Source of the DNA: Marinomonas balearica
Lineage (GTDB): Bacteria; Pseudomonadota; Gammaproteobacteria; Pseudomonadales; Marinomonadaceae
Assembly: GCF_004362145.1 (NCBI RefSeq)
Contig: NZ_SNXC01000010.1
Coordinates: 186,001 to 250,000, forward strand
DNA length: 64,000 nt
Reading direction: 5' to 3'
Positions within the stretch are counted from its first letter, which is position 1; each line of letters opens with the position of its first letter. A program made the translations under genes and the position numbers. Below the pieces are notes generated by a model that was given only the letters and a program-made list of their open reading frames with translations, was not told the origin of the DNA and did no database searches. Below are positions 29,084 to 40,729 of this stretch, piece after piece.

Positions 29084-30757
29084 TTACTCATCTTCCTTGG
29101 TGAATGGAGCCTCCTTTGCTAACGAAATGACGTTAACTGGTGCAGGTGTAGGAACTGTATCAGGTTTGATTTCTTCATCTGAATAAAGCGGAATGACGTT
29201 ATTAATTTTGGTAGGGGCAGGTAGAGCTGGATACGCTTCAGTGCTTGCGCTGTTATTCGTTTCTTTTTTTGTCGTTTGGTGTTCGAAGCACCAAAAATTA
29301 ATACTGTATGGGCTCACTAAGTTTAACTTCGAAAGCTTAGGAAAATCCCGTAACTTAATTTTTCCGTTATTAAATTTGGGCTTGGCGCCGTTTATACGAA
29401 CTTTTTTGGAGGTGAGCGATGCGGCAGTGATTTCGAATCGCTTTTTCTTTGCTCCAAAATCATGACAGAGTATGCGCTTTGGCTTCGACGTCATATTTAT
29501 GATGAGTAAGGTGCATTTGCCTTCTTTTTTTGCACTGTGACAATAGACCTGGATATCGGGGTCGAAACATTCAACTTGGTATACCTCTTGTCCCATTAAC
29601 TTCCCCCAAAGCCAACTCACCCAATAATCTGGGTTGGGCTTGAGTGTTTTGCGGTTGATAAGGGCGTAATCACCGCCAATGAGACTTTGGCGTACCATAG
29701 TCGTTTGACCAAGCAGTGCGCCTCTCCCTAACTGGTCAGCCCACCAAAAACAGGAAGCAAAGCGGTCTGACAGCTTTGCTTGGCCACCGCATTGGGCGGA
29801 TCCGGTTTCGCCTGTCCAAAGTGTGGCGCTAGGCTGGTGTTTGTCACGCCAACGAGCTAGTTGACGAGCGTATTGTTCAAAATCATCTAACGAAGAAGGA
29901 GCGATAACTTTTTCTAATGTTGCCGTTCGCGTTCGCACAGGGGAGCGCTTGCTTTGAAATGGGTAATAGTGCCAATCGATTATGTCTAACCGCTCTTCCA
30001 TATTGGCTAGAAGGTGTGTGGTAATGTTGGAAAAGGGGCGGATTGTTTCGCCCAGTTTTGGCCAAAACGCACTGCCAGGGCCTGCGATACGAGAATCCGG
30101 AGACACCATTCTGACCAGACGACAAAATCGGTCATAGTCTTTAGCGAGCTTGTTGGCAGAAGGTTGGGAGCGAATACCATGAAACGCCCAATATGCATTC
30201 AGTTCGTTACCGAGTTCACAGACGTCAATTTTATAACCCTTCTGACGACAATATTGTAATAACCCCAGTGTTTCTTCAGGCAGCCAGTCGCCATGTTGCT
30301 TACGATTAAAAAGACCATACTTAAACGTGAACATAAAGCCGAGTTGGTTGCGCTCTACAAATTGATGCAATGAGTCCCAAATTTGTTGGGTAATGATCAG
30401 AGGATCTGGCTCCGAAGGCGTATGCTGGGCTGTAAAATAATGGACTTTATCGGCCTCTGATCCACCCACTCTCAAGTATGCTGGCCCCAAAGCTTGTACC
30501 AATAGATCCAGTTTTTTTTGGCTCAGGTCGATGGGGGGGACGCGCTCTGTACCCAATCCATCTTTTGTTTTTTGGCTGCCTTCCCACCAAAAACCTCCCG
30601 CCACAACTGAAATATCAATCGAGAAGGATAAGTATTTTTCTTCTACTTTCTGGACGGGGGTTAACGATTTTAATGTAACAAGAGCGGTCTTGTTAGATCG
30701 ATTAAGCTTGCTCAGTTTACTCTGAACTGGCTTACGTCTAAGTCTCAATGAAAGCAA
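29084..30757 (-). CDS. Glycoside hydrolase family 79, heparanase-like
   Basis: Retaining beta-glucuronidase-type enzyme of 557 residues. The sequence follows human heparanase motif by motif: YLRVGGSEAD at 95-103, acid/base E185 in ELGNELNAYW, nucleophile E317 in LWTGETGSAQCGG, and then the conserved tail pattern WWADQLGRGALLGQ, MVRQSLIGGDYALIN and NPDYWVSWLWGKLMG. C-terminal ~60 residues are proline-rich and unlike the family. The start is TTG, eight bases from AGGAG; the nearby ATG is out of frame. No signal peptide: the N-terminus is basic (LSLRLRRKP). So export is unclear, or the start is wrong. Solitary gene. Confidence 0.85.
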   Translation of the reverse strand: MLSLRLRRKPVQSKLSKLNRSNKTALVTLKSLTPVQKVEEKYLSFSIDISVVAGGFWWEGSQKTKDGLGTERVPPIDLSQKKLDLLVQALGPAYLRVGGSEADKVHYFTAQHTPSEPDPLIITQQIWDSLHQFVERNQLGFMFTFKYGLFNRKQHGDWLPEETLGLLQYCRQKGYKIDVCELGNELNAYWAFHGIRSQPSANKLAKDYDRFCRLVRMVSPDSRIAGPGSAFWPKLGETIRPFSNITTHLLANMEERLDIIDWHYYPFQSKRSPVRTRTATLEKVIAPSSLDDFEQYARQLARWRDKHQPSATLWTGETGSAQCGGQAKLSDRFASCFWWADQLGRGALLGQTTMVRQSLIGGDYALINRKTLKPNPDYWVSWLWGKLMGQEVYQVECFDPDIQVYCHSAKKEGKCTLLIINMTSKPKRILCHDFGAKKKRFEITAASLTSKKVRINGAKPKFNNGKIKLRDFPKLSKLNLVSPYSINFWCFEHQTTKKETNNSASTEAYPALPAPTKINNVIPLYSDEEIKPDTVPTPAPVNVISLAKEAPFTKEDE

Positions 30758-31020
30758 AAGACATTCTCCTTTTTACGAGGCCGAAGGCCCTTCTTTTTAA
30801 TTGCATGACAAGCGACTTATTCGAGATTTTTCAAAGCCATTATTTTAGATAAGTGTGCTTTTACAGATAAAATCTACCTTCTCAGAAAAATATGACAGCG
30901 AAATGACGATTTTATGAGAGTAATCTCGCAGCAATTGTGCACTTGGGTTTGAATTTTTTCCAAAAGATAGGCATAAAGAACATTATTTTTAATGATTCTG
31001 AGACGTTACGACGCAAAATA

Positions 31021-32337
31021 ATGACAATAACAAATCCATACCAGCTCTCTATACACCCTCAGCGAGACGCGCTTTACGCCGAACTTCATTCAAGACAATT
31101 TCAGGTTATTAAAAGCCCGTCGCGTGTTAGCTATCTGGCCATTATGTTGGACTCGGAAGGAAAATTAGCGGATTTTTTGCATTTCTGTGATTTGTTTCGT
31201 CGCTATGGATTGGTTCCACCAGCAGAGGATGGAGCCTGTCTAGAGTTTGAAATAAATGACATCCGCATAAGGCGAGAAACTCACTCAGAGTTTGTGTCGT
31301 ATCTTGTAATTAATGAAGGTGGCCCCTTCTTAAGAGACCCTTTTGCAACTACATCGCTGCAAACTCTGCCGCCAAATTGGGTTGCTAATATGGTGGGGGT
31401 TGTGGTCGCGGCATTTCATCTTGCGGTTGAAGATGCGCGCGAACAACCTGAACCCGAATTGGCCGAAGTAAAATCTTTCTTTGAAGGCATGCGACTTGTC
31501 GGTAGCCAGCCACAAAGTGGCGACGCACAGCTCTGGACAAGCTTTCAATTACACAGTGATGGCTGTGGACGTTTTCTTGTTTACAACCGTAATATGAGTG
31601 ACAGCCAATTAGGTCGTATGGTTCGAAGAATCATCGAAATTGAATCATATCGTTTGATCGCACTGCTTGGTTTGCCTATGGCAAGAGAATACAGCCGACA
31701 ATTAAGCTCAATGGACGACAAGCTGGCGTCTATGACGTCATTATTAAGTGAAAATACGCTGAAGCAAGATGAACCTGAATTGCTTGCAAAGCTCATCGAT
31801 ATGGCTGCGTGGGTTGAAGATGCCCGAGCAAAATGCACGTACCGTTTCAGTGCGACGATTGCCTATCACGAGCTTGTCCTTAAAAGGCTGCAAGAGCTTA
31901 AAGAAGACGAAGTATCTGGACACCTAACGCTTACTGAGTTTATGACGCGTCGTTTAACGCCCGCGGTTCGAACGTGTAAAACGACAAATGAACACCTTGA
32001 AAGCCTATCCACACGAATCGACCGTGTTTCCGACATGATGCGCACCAAAGTAGAAATGTCGATTCAGGCTCAGAATCAACACTTACTTGCATCAATGGAT
32101 CGGCGTTCTAAAATACAATTAGCGATGCAACATACTGTAGAAGGTTTGTCCGTAGCGGCGATAAGCTATTACAGTGTTGGATTGGCAAAGCATTTGATAG
32201 AAGCTGTTTATGACCAAGGCATTGATTTTGATAAGAGTCTTGTTGTTGGTCTGTCTGTACCATTGATTGTTGGTGCTGTATGGTTTACAACTAGAAGAAT
32301 ACATAAAGGGTTCCTCAAGTTAGCAAAAGGCCAATAA
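31021..32337 (+). CDS. DUF3422 family protein
   Basis: Protein of 438 residues that matches DUF3422 from its start (NPYQLSIHPQRDALYAELHSR) to its end. The N-terminal ~220 residues are soluble. About 225-400 is helical and likely coiled coil (repeated Asp/Glu/Lys-rich heptads). Two C-terminal hydrophobic helices follow (VAAISYYSVGLAKHLIEAV and SLVVGLSVPLIVGAVWF), so it is probably anchored in the inner membrane with most of it in the cytoplasm. Function unknown. An open frame extends 28 codons upstream, but the conserved family start fits this ATG, whose ribosome site is weak. Confidence 0.85.
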   Translation: MTITNPYQLSIHPQRDALYAELHSRQFQVIKSPSRVSYLAIMLDSEGKLADFLHFCDLFRRYGLVPPAEDGACLEFEINDIRIRRETHSEFVSYLVINEGGPFLRDPFATTSLQTLPPNWVANMVGVVVAAFHLAVEDAREQPEPELAEVKSFFEGMRLVGSQPQSGDAQLWTSFQLHSDGCGRFLVYNRNMSDSQLGRMVRRIIEIESYRLIALLGLPMAREYSRQLSSMDDKLASMTSLLSENTLKQDEPELLAKLIDMAAWVEDARAKCTYRFSATIAYHELVLKRLQELKEDEVSGHLTLTEFMTRRLTPAVRTCKTTNEHLESLSTRIDRVSDMMRTKVEMSIQAQNQHLLASMDRRSKIQLAMQHTVEGLSVAAISYYSVGLAKHLIEAVYDQGIDFDKSLVVGLSVPLIVGAVWFTTRRIHKGFLKLAKGQ

Positions 32338-32420
32338 TAAGCCCGACCCAAGCCTGAAAAGAGTGCTGCGATAAGTCCGTTGGCCTTGGCCAGTACAGGA
32401 TGTTTTTATTGAGGGTACTC

Positions 32421-32448
32421 TTGACTCATTTTGCCGCTTGAATAATAA
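32421..32448 (+). promoter_or_regulatory. Candidate promoter of the anti-sigma factor gene
   Basis: TTGACT and TAATAA separated by 16 bases, ending about 35 bases before the ATG. It suggests transcription independent of the DUF3422 gene. Confidence 0.45.
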
Positions 32449-32482
32449 AATCCAACAGGGCGTAATAATAGGTCATTAGCCA

Positions 32483-33160
32483 ATGAATAATGATAAAAAA
32501 CACAAGGACAGTCTACTAGCCGCTGAGTATGCAGCGGGTATCCTTTCAGCGTCAGAAGCACTTGAATTTGAACGCCGTTTATCTACGGATGCGTCATTAA
32601 CGGGCGAATACGAATATTGGGTTGAGCGTTTGGGTGATATTTCCAGTCAATCCGCTGAGCCTATGTCTCCCGACGCGTGGCGTTCTCTTATACGAAAAGC
32701 CATTGAAGAAGATGACAAAGTGAGTATTTTGCCGCGAACACGTTTTAAAACGAGGTTTACTTGGCTACTTCTAATGGTCTTCTTTATCACGCTTGCTATT
32801 TGGTTAGTATCACCGACTCAGTTTAAAGCGAAATATCAGACACAACTTGTTGCGGTTGAAGAAGGGGTGAAGTTGAACGTTCAGTTTGACGATGTGACAG
32901 ATCGCATACGAATTTCGCCGATTGAAGGCCGCGTTGCTGACGACAAAGATCTTGAGCTGTGGGCGATTGTTGGGCGAGATGATCCCATCTCTTTAGGGGT
33001 TACGGATCTATCTGAAACTCAGATCAAAGCAATTGATCCTGCGATCGTCAATAGCATCAGTGTATTGCGTGTCATTATAACGGAAGAAGCGAAAGGTGGC
33101 TCTCGTTCTGGCGTACCAAATGGCGAGTTAATGGCGGTTGGATACGTTCAACCTAGATAG
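32483..33160 (+). CDS. RskA-like anti-sigma factor
   Basis: Membrane protein of 225 residues. The cytoplasmic N-terminus (LLAAEYAAGILSASEALEFERRL) is the helical anti-sigma domain of the ChrR/RskA type. A single helix at about 93-111 (WLLLMVFFITLAIWLVS) leads to a periplasmic RskA domain (about 115-225) with the pattern LELWAIVGRDDPISLGV ending MAVGYVQPR. Such proteins sequester an ECF sigma factor and release it on proteolysis. No sigma-factor gene lies on either side, which is unusual. The domain call is firm; the partner is unknown. Confidence 0.85.
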   Translation: MNNDKKHKDSLLAAEYAAGILSASEALEFERRLSTDASLTGEYEYWVERLGDISSQSAEPMSPDAWRSLIRKAIEEDDKVSILPRTRFKTRFTWLLLMVFFITLAIWLVSPTQFKAKYQTQLVAVEEGVKLNVQFDDVTDRIRISPIEGRVADDKDLELWAIVGRDDPISLGVTDLSETQIKAIDPAIVNSISVLRVIITEEAKGGSRSGVPNGELMAVGYVQPR

Positions 33161-33247
33161 TCTTTCCCTCATATTGATGTGGTGGTTAGAACTGCTACCA
33201 CGGTATATGACGGAGTGGGTATCCAAAAGATAAGGTTGGTAGAAGAG

Positions 33248-33285
33248 ATTTGGGTTTACCCCGTTAAGAGCAAACCCAAATTTTG
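33248..33285. terminator. Bidirectional terminator between anti-sigma gene and trpA
   Basis: ATTTGGGTTT (33248-33257) pairs perfectly with AAACCCAAAT (33272-33281). It lies between convergent genes, with TTT after it on the plus strand. Confidence 0.65.
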
Positions 33286-33289
33286 AATG

Positions 33290-34078
33290 TTAATGACTAA
33301 ACAGTTCCTTAAATAAAGCGATTCCCGTTTCTTGACCGCCTTGGTTGTAAGCATCTAACAAAGCCGAGCCCAGAATGGCGATATCGGCATGACCTTCGAG
33401 CTCTTTTATTTGCTCTCGTCGGCGCAATCCAAATCCAACGCCCAATGGCGCACTTGAATCGCTTTTGATCGAAGCAAGGTAATGTTGAAGCTCGGTTTGC
33501 GCACCTTCACCCTCGTGATTGGAATTTCCCGTCACTCCAGAGCGGGCCACACAATAGAGAAAGCCTTGAGCATTTGATGCAAGAAATGCCATCCGATCCT
33601 TTGGTGTTACGGGTGTAACCAACCAAACCGGATCTATGCCGTGCTTGTCACAAGCCGCTCTTAATCCACCAGCTTGCTCATACGGTAAGTCAGGTAGAAT
33701 CAGCCCTAAAATGCCTTCTTCAGCGCATCGCTCAACCAGTTTATCTAAGCCGTATCGATACATTGGGTTCAAGTAGCTCATCAATACTAAACGGCTTTCA
33801 GGGTAGTTTTTAGCTAATTGGCCAATATCCTTAAGACACTGCTCAACGGATAAGGTTTGTTCTAGTGCCTTGTGGCAGGCGGCAACGATTGTTGGGCCAT
33901 CGGCAACAGGGTCTGAAAAAGGGAACTGAACTTCGATAAAATCCGCGCCGTTCTCCAGTAGAGTGCCCATCCACGTTAAACTCTCTTCAACGGTCGGGTA
34001 CCCATAAACAACGTGAGTCATAGACAGAATGGGTTTGGACTCGCGTTTAGCGTTTATGTAGTTTGCTAATTGACTCAT
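33290..34078 (-). CDS. trpA: Tryptophan synthase alpha subunit
   Basis: Cleaves indole-3-glycerol phosphate to indole for TrpB. The 262-residue TIM barrel has the catalytic glutamate in DFIEVQFPFSDP and the catalytic aspartate in FSDPVADGPTI. The phosphate-binding GVGFGLRRREQI loop near the C-terminus is also present. It is three bases downstream of trpB, so the two are translated together. The beginning of the protein lacks the usual F-L long preamble but is complete. Only trpBA, not the rest of the trp pathway, is here, as in pseudomonads. Confidence 0.96.
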   Translation of the reverse strand: MSQLANYINAKRESKPILSMTHVVYGYPTVEESLTWMGTLLENGADFIEVQFPFSDPVADGPTIVAACHKALEQTLSVEQCLKDIGQLAKNYPESRLVLMSYLNPMYRYGLDKLVERCAEEGILGLILPDLPYEQAGGLRAACDKHGIDPVWLVTPVTPKDRMAFLASNAQGFLYCVARSGVTGNSNHEGEGAQTELQHYLASIKSDSSAPLGVGFGLRRREQIKELEGHADIAILGSALLDAYNQGGQETGIALFKELFSH

Positions 34079-34081
34079 TGT

Positions 34082-35347
34082 CTATGCCTCCTTTTCTGTT
34101 TTTTTAATCAACGTATCTTTTTCGTAGTCTTCTAAGTAGTCGTTTAAGAAGTCAGGGAACGTAGGGTCTTGCAGTGCTTTTGCGACGTTGAAAATGTCTT
34201 TATCACCACGACCAGATAAGTTAATGACGATGTGAGTGTCTTTCGACATCGAAGGCGCATCTTTAAAGGCGCCTGCTAATGCGTGAGAGGATTCAAGTGC
34301 AGGGATAATGCCTTCATTTTTCAAAAGTAACGTGCAGGCATCGACAACTTCATCGTCCATAGCGTAGGTCATATTGATGCGGCCTTCTTTCGCCAAGTGC
34401 GCGATAATAGGAGAGACACCAACGTAATCTAAACCGGCGGAAATAGAATGGGTTTCTTGAAGTTGCCCCGCATCATCCTGAATAAAGATGCTGGCAAAAC
34501 CTTGGGCAATGCCCGGTGTGCCTAAATTATGGGACAAACGAATAGAGTGCTCACCCAGCTTTGTGCCTTTACCGCCCGCTTCGACACCCACCATTTCGAC
34601 GTCTTTGTCGTCTACAAATGGAAGGAACAATCCGCAAGCGTTAGAACCGCCACCGACACAAGCGTAGAGTTTATCTGGGTATCGACCAAACTGTGCCTTA
34701 CTTTGCTCTTTGACCTCTTCGCCGATGACAGACTGAAAGAAGGCCACCATTTCAGGGAATGGAGCACAGCCACAGGTTGTTCCGATTAGGTAATGGCTGT
34801 CTTCGTGAGTCGAAGACCAATCTCGTAGTGCTTCGTCTAATGCGTCTCTTAGTGTTTGGGATCCTTCTGTCACAGGAACAACAGTCGCACCTAATTGCTC
34901 CATCCAGAAGACATTCGGGTATTGGCGTTTTACATCTTTTGCGCCCATATAAATGGTGCATTCCAATCCTAAGCGAGCACAAACGAGGGCGGTTGCGATA
35001 CCGTGTTGCCCTGCGCCTGTTTCTGCTATAACGCGTTTTTTACCCATGCGCTTAACAAGCAACCCTTGGCCTATCACATTGTTCATTTTGTGTGCGCCAG
35101 AATGGTTTAAATCTTCACGTTTTAAGTAAATCTGCGCACCACCAAAATGCTCTGTTAAATTTTTACAGAATGTAAGTGGCGTAGGGCGACCTGAGTATTC
35201 TTGCCATTGTTGCTTTAGCTCGGCGATAAAGGCTGGGTCATTCTTCGCTTCTTCGTAAGCGTTCAGAATCTGTTGTTGGCTGGAATAGAGAATTTCGGGA
35301 ATGTAGCTTCCACCAAACTCGCCGTAGTAACCATTATCGCTTTGCAT
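34082..35347 (-). CDS. trpB: Tryptophan synthase beta subunit
   Basis: PLP enzyme that condenses indole with serine. The 421-residue protein has the PLP lysine in REDLNHSGAHKMNN, the phosphate-binding glycine loop GGGSNACG, and the conserved ETGAGQHG and KRENNS-type regions. It is about 15-20 residues longer than E. coli TrpB because of a charged tail (EDYEKDTLIKKTEKEA). The promoter overlaps an inverted repeat next to a divergent TetR gene, which points to local control instead of the LysR-type TrpI control seen in pseudomonads. Confidence 0.97.
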   Translation of the reverse strand: MQSDNGYYGEFGGSYIPEILYSSQQQILNAYEEAKNDPAFIAELKQQWQEYSGRPTPLTFCKNLTEHFGGAQIYLKREDLNHSGAHKMNNVIGQGLLVKRMGKKRVIAETGAGQHGIATALVCARLGLECTIYMGAKDVKRQYPNVFWMEQLGATVVPVTEGSQTLRDALDEALRDWSSTHEDSHYLIGTTCGCAPFPEMVAFFQSVIGEEVKEQSKAQFGRYPDKLYACVGGGSNACGLFLPFVDDKDVEMVGVEAGGKGTKLGEHSIRLSHNLGTPGIAQGFASIFIQDDAGQLQETHSISAGLDYVGVSPIIAHLAKEGRINMTYAMDDEVVDACTLLLKNEGIIPALESSHALAGAFKDAPSMSKDTHIVINLSGRGDKDIFNVAKALQDPTFPDFLNDYLEDYEKDTLIKKTEKEA

Positions 35348-35380
35348 CTTTGCATCCTCTGTTTACGAAAAGATCTATTT

Positions 35381-35429
35381 ATTAACTAAACGGTATAGTT
35401 AATTTAATCCCTCTTTTAGTTTTCGTCAA
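35381..35429 (-). promoter_or_regulatory. trpBA promoter overlapped by a candidate TetR operator
   Basis: On the minus strand TTGACG (35424-35429) and TAAATT (35401-35406) are 17 bases apart, a good sigma70 promoter for trpB. An 8-bp inverted repeat, ATTAACTA (35381-35388) / TAGTTAAT (35396-35403), runs into the -10 box. It lies between trpB and the divergent TetR gene, as expected for an autoregulated operator. Confidence 0.65.
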
Positions 35430-35519
35430 GCCACTTTACGTGAATTTTTAGCGCGGCGAGGGGAGAGGAATCGTGGCATAATGTGTGCTCATCATTTTTG
35501 TATTTTCAGTAGAGTAGTT

Positions 35520-36071
35520 ATGGCACGAGGACGACCTTCCAAAAAAGGGCTGATCGCAAGCGCAGCTCAACGCCTATTTAATAAAGCGGGCTATCAAGGA
35601 ACCAGTATCGATCAGGTCGTTGTAGAGGCTCAGGTATCAAAGCCGACTGTTTACAGCAACTATTCGTCAAAGTTATTGTTGTGGCAGGAAGTGCTGCAAT
35701 CTGTGATTGATGCCAACCAAAAGGAGCTGGAAGAACAGCTTGATATGCTTGTATCCACTAAAACACCGTTTGCTCAAGGGTGGGTTTCTATCTGGGGTAA
35801 TTGGGTCGACAGTCAAGATAGGCTCGCCGTATATCGAATTCACTGGGGAGAAAGCCACAAACTCACAGACGATGAATTAGCGTTGTTTAAAACGTTTGAA
35901 ACGCATCTTGAGTCGGCACTCGTTAACTGGATGGCGTTTCATAATGTCCCCGAAGAAAAATTCTTCACGTTAAATGCTGTTGCTAAAGAGTCCTGTTTAA
36001 TCCGTAGATTGTCCAAATATGACAGATCGGATTCATGTCAGTTACTCAAAACGGTTGAGTTATTAGCATAA
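35520..36071 (+). CDS. TetR/AcrR-family transcriptional regulator
   Basis: Regulator of 183 residues. The N-terminal helix-turn-helix is clear: RGRPSKKGLIASAAQRLF, then TSIDQVVVEAQVSKPTVYSNYSSKLLLWQEVL. The C-terminal ligand domain (about 60-183) matches no family I can name; AefR-like C-terminal domains look similar. An open frame continues 13 codons upstream, but MARGRPSKKG is the natural start. It is divergent from trpBA, with a shared palindrome over the trpB promoter, so repression of trpBA is a reasonable inference. The ligand is unknown. Confidence 0.88.
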   Translation: MARGRPSKKGLIASAAQRLFNKAGYQGTSIDQVVVEAQVSKPTVYSNYSSKLLLWQEVLQSVIDANQKELEEQLDMLVSTKTPFAQGWVSIWGNWVDSQDRLAVYRIHWGESHKLTDDELALFKTFETHLESALVNWMAFHNVPEEKFFTLNAVAKESCLIRRLSKYDRSDSCQLLKTVELLA

Positions 36072-36372
36072 TGTAATTTAGCGCGTTCATGTCATTTTAC
36101 ATTCAAATTTCTGCTGTAGAGTTTTAGGCTTCTGTAAGTATTGAACATCTCCAAAACTTGATTTTATCTCGCAATAAACTGACCATAGAGTCAATCTATT
36201 CGTTGTAAAATTCCAACATAATGTCTCTTAGTTAAGATTGAATCAAATCATTGCCTCTTCTGGGGTGAGATATGTTGTTAAATTAGATAAAATTACGTTC
36301 AGTTCGCAATAATTTCGTTTGTAATCAGCACATCACCTACACATCAAATGTGTGGTTTTCAGGAGTATCGGA
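36072..36372 (+). other. Intergenic region before the PEP-mutase-family gene
   Basis: About 300 AT-rich bases. AATGTAA (36070-36076) / TTACATT (36097-36103) may be a weak terminator for the TetR gene. A perfect small hairpin ACACAT-CAA-ATGTGT (36339-36353) stands just before the AGGAG ribosome site and could influence translation. Confidence 0.45.
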
Positions 36373-37236
36373 ATGGCAACCCCTTCCCAGCATGACCTTC
36401 GTAAAGGTTTTCGCGCTTTGTTAGAAAGCGATCAATGTTACTATACAGCTTCAACATTTGACCCTATGTCTGCGCGAATAGCGGAAGATTTGGGATTTGA
36501 AGTGGGAATTTTAGGGGGCTCTGTTGCATCGTTGCAAGTTCTAGCGGCACCGGACTTTGCCCTGATCACACTTAGTGAGTTTGTAGAGCAAGCGACTCGA
36601 ATTGGACGCGTTGCACGTTTACCTATCATTGCAGATGCCGATCATGGTTACGGTAATGCGCTTAATGTTATGCGTACGATCGTAGAGTTAGAGCGCGCAG
36701 GCGTTGCAGCTCTTACTATTGAAGATACCTTATTGCCAGCAAAATACGGTCATAAATCCACTGACTTGATTCCGTTAGAAGAAGCCGTTGGTAAGATTGA
36801 AGCCGCGCTTGAAGCACGTATTGATCCAGCGATGTCAATCATTGCTCGTACAAATGCGGGTCAGTTAACGACAGAAGAAACCATAGAACGCGTAAAAGCT
36901 TATGAGGCTGCAGGTGCTGATGGCGTGTGTATGGTGGGCGTAAAAGATTTTGAGCATCTAGAAGCGATCAGCGCACACGTTAATATCCCACTTATGCTGG
37001 TGGCGTACGGTAACCCAAAATTAGCAGATCGAGAGCGATTGGCTAAAAATGGCGTGCGCATTGTCGTCAATGGACACGCTGCTTACTTTGCCGCTATCAA
37101 GGCGACTTACGATTGTCTGCGTGAGCAACGTGGTATCGAAGAAGGTACATTAAGTGCCTCTGAGCTTTCAGTTCGTTACTCTACATTAGATGAAAGCCGT
37201 GAATTTGCCGGTCGATTTATGGATGTAAACGAGTAA
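36373..37236 (+). CDS. Isocitrate lyase/PEP mutase superfamily enzyme, oxaloacetate decarboxylase-like
   Basis: TIM-barrel carboxylate lyase of 287 residues. It has the superfamily's metal and substrate motifs: [10 protein letters not shown], the [13 protein letters not shown] loop, [11 protein letters not shown] and IIARTNAG. The conserved lysine-cysteine loop of true isocitrate lyases is absent. Overall it looks like the P. aeruginosa PA4872 group, which decarboxylates oxaloacetate (Mg-dependent). Start chosen at the ATG seven bases after AGGAG. It stands alone between the TetR and the hybrid kinase genes and ends in a strong hairpin. Related enzymes use methylisocitrate or phosphonopyruvate, so the reaction is a family-level inference. 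Confidence 0.85.
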   Translation: MATPSQHDLRKGFRALLESDQCYYTASTFDPMSARIAEDLGFEVGILGGSVASLQVLAAPDFALITLSEFVEQATRIGRVARLPIIADADHGYGNALNVMRTIVELERAGVAALTIEDTLLPAKYGHKSTDLIPLEEAVGKIEAALEARIDPAMSIIARTNAGQLTTEETIERVKAYEAAGADGVCMVGVKDFEHLEAISAHVNIPLMLVAYGNPKLADRERLAKNGVRIVVNGHAAYFAAIKATYDCLREQRGIEEGTLSASELSVRYSTLDESREFAGRFMDVNE

Positions 37237-37708
37237 ATCCTCACGTTCTCTTCTTCCCCTCACGCGCTAGTTTCGAAACTGGCGCGTGATCTTTCCTTAC
37301 CTATAAAACCTCCAGTTTTCCTACTTCTAAATTAGAATTTGCTCTAATTTTTATGAATAGGCATTTCGCTTTTTGTAAGACAATTAGACCATTCATATCT
37401 TTTTTATATCGCATACGGTTATGTGATTTTCACTCTCTATTTCGACTTTGATATTCCAAGCGTATTTGTAAGGTTAAGTGACACTTTGATAACTTAATTT
37501 GAATATATGTCGTCTCTCGTAAAGGCCCATTGAATAATGGGGGTTATAGTCTAGTCTTTCAAAATAAGCAGATAGTTCAATTACTTAATTTCATTAAAAG
37601 CTTTGGGATTAATATTGATAATTTTTGATATAGAGCAAAATGCTACGAAAGATAAATGGATTAATTTTACCGATATTTTGCTCATATTTTTTGTAGAGAG
37701 TTATTTAT
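37237..37708 (+). other. Long AT-rich intergenic region upstream of the hybrid kinase
   Basis: About 470 bases with no supported gene. The left end has the terminator of the preceding gene. The last 150 bases are very AT-rich and include the direct repeat TTGATAATTTTTGATA near 37615. It should contain the promoter of the kinase/HD-GYP operon; no Anr/Fnr box (TTGAT-N4-ATCAA) is complete. Confidence 0.5.
37261..37290 (+). terminator. Terminator of the PEP-mutase-family gene
   Basis: CACGCGCTAGTTT pairs, with one G-T, with AAACTGGCGCGTG over a CG turn, followed by ATCTTTCCTT. Strong stem but a poor T run. Confidence 0.65.
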
Positions 37709-40726
<3,018 letters not shown>

Positions 40727-40729
40727 ACC

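Noticed and set aside
30741..30764. ATG start for the GH79 gene at 30764
   Set aside because: It is out of frame and reads only eight codons before a stop; the ribosome site is also too close to it.
37600..37640. Possible Anr/Fnr site before the hybrid kinase
   Set aside because: Only TTGAT half-sites in direct orientation are present, not the inverted TTGAT-N4-ATCAA arrangement.
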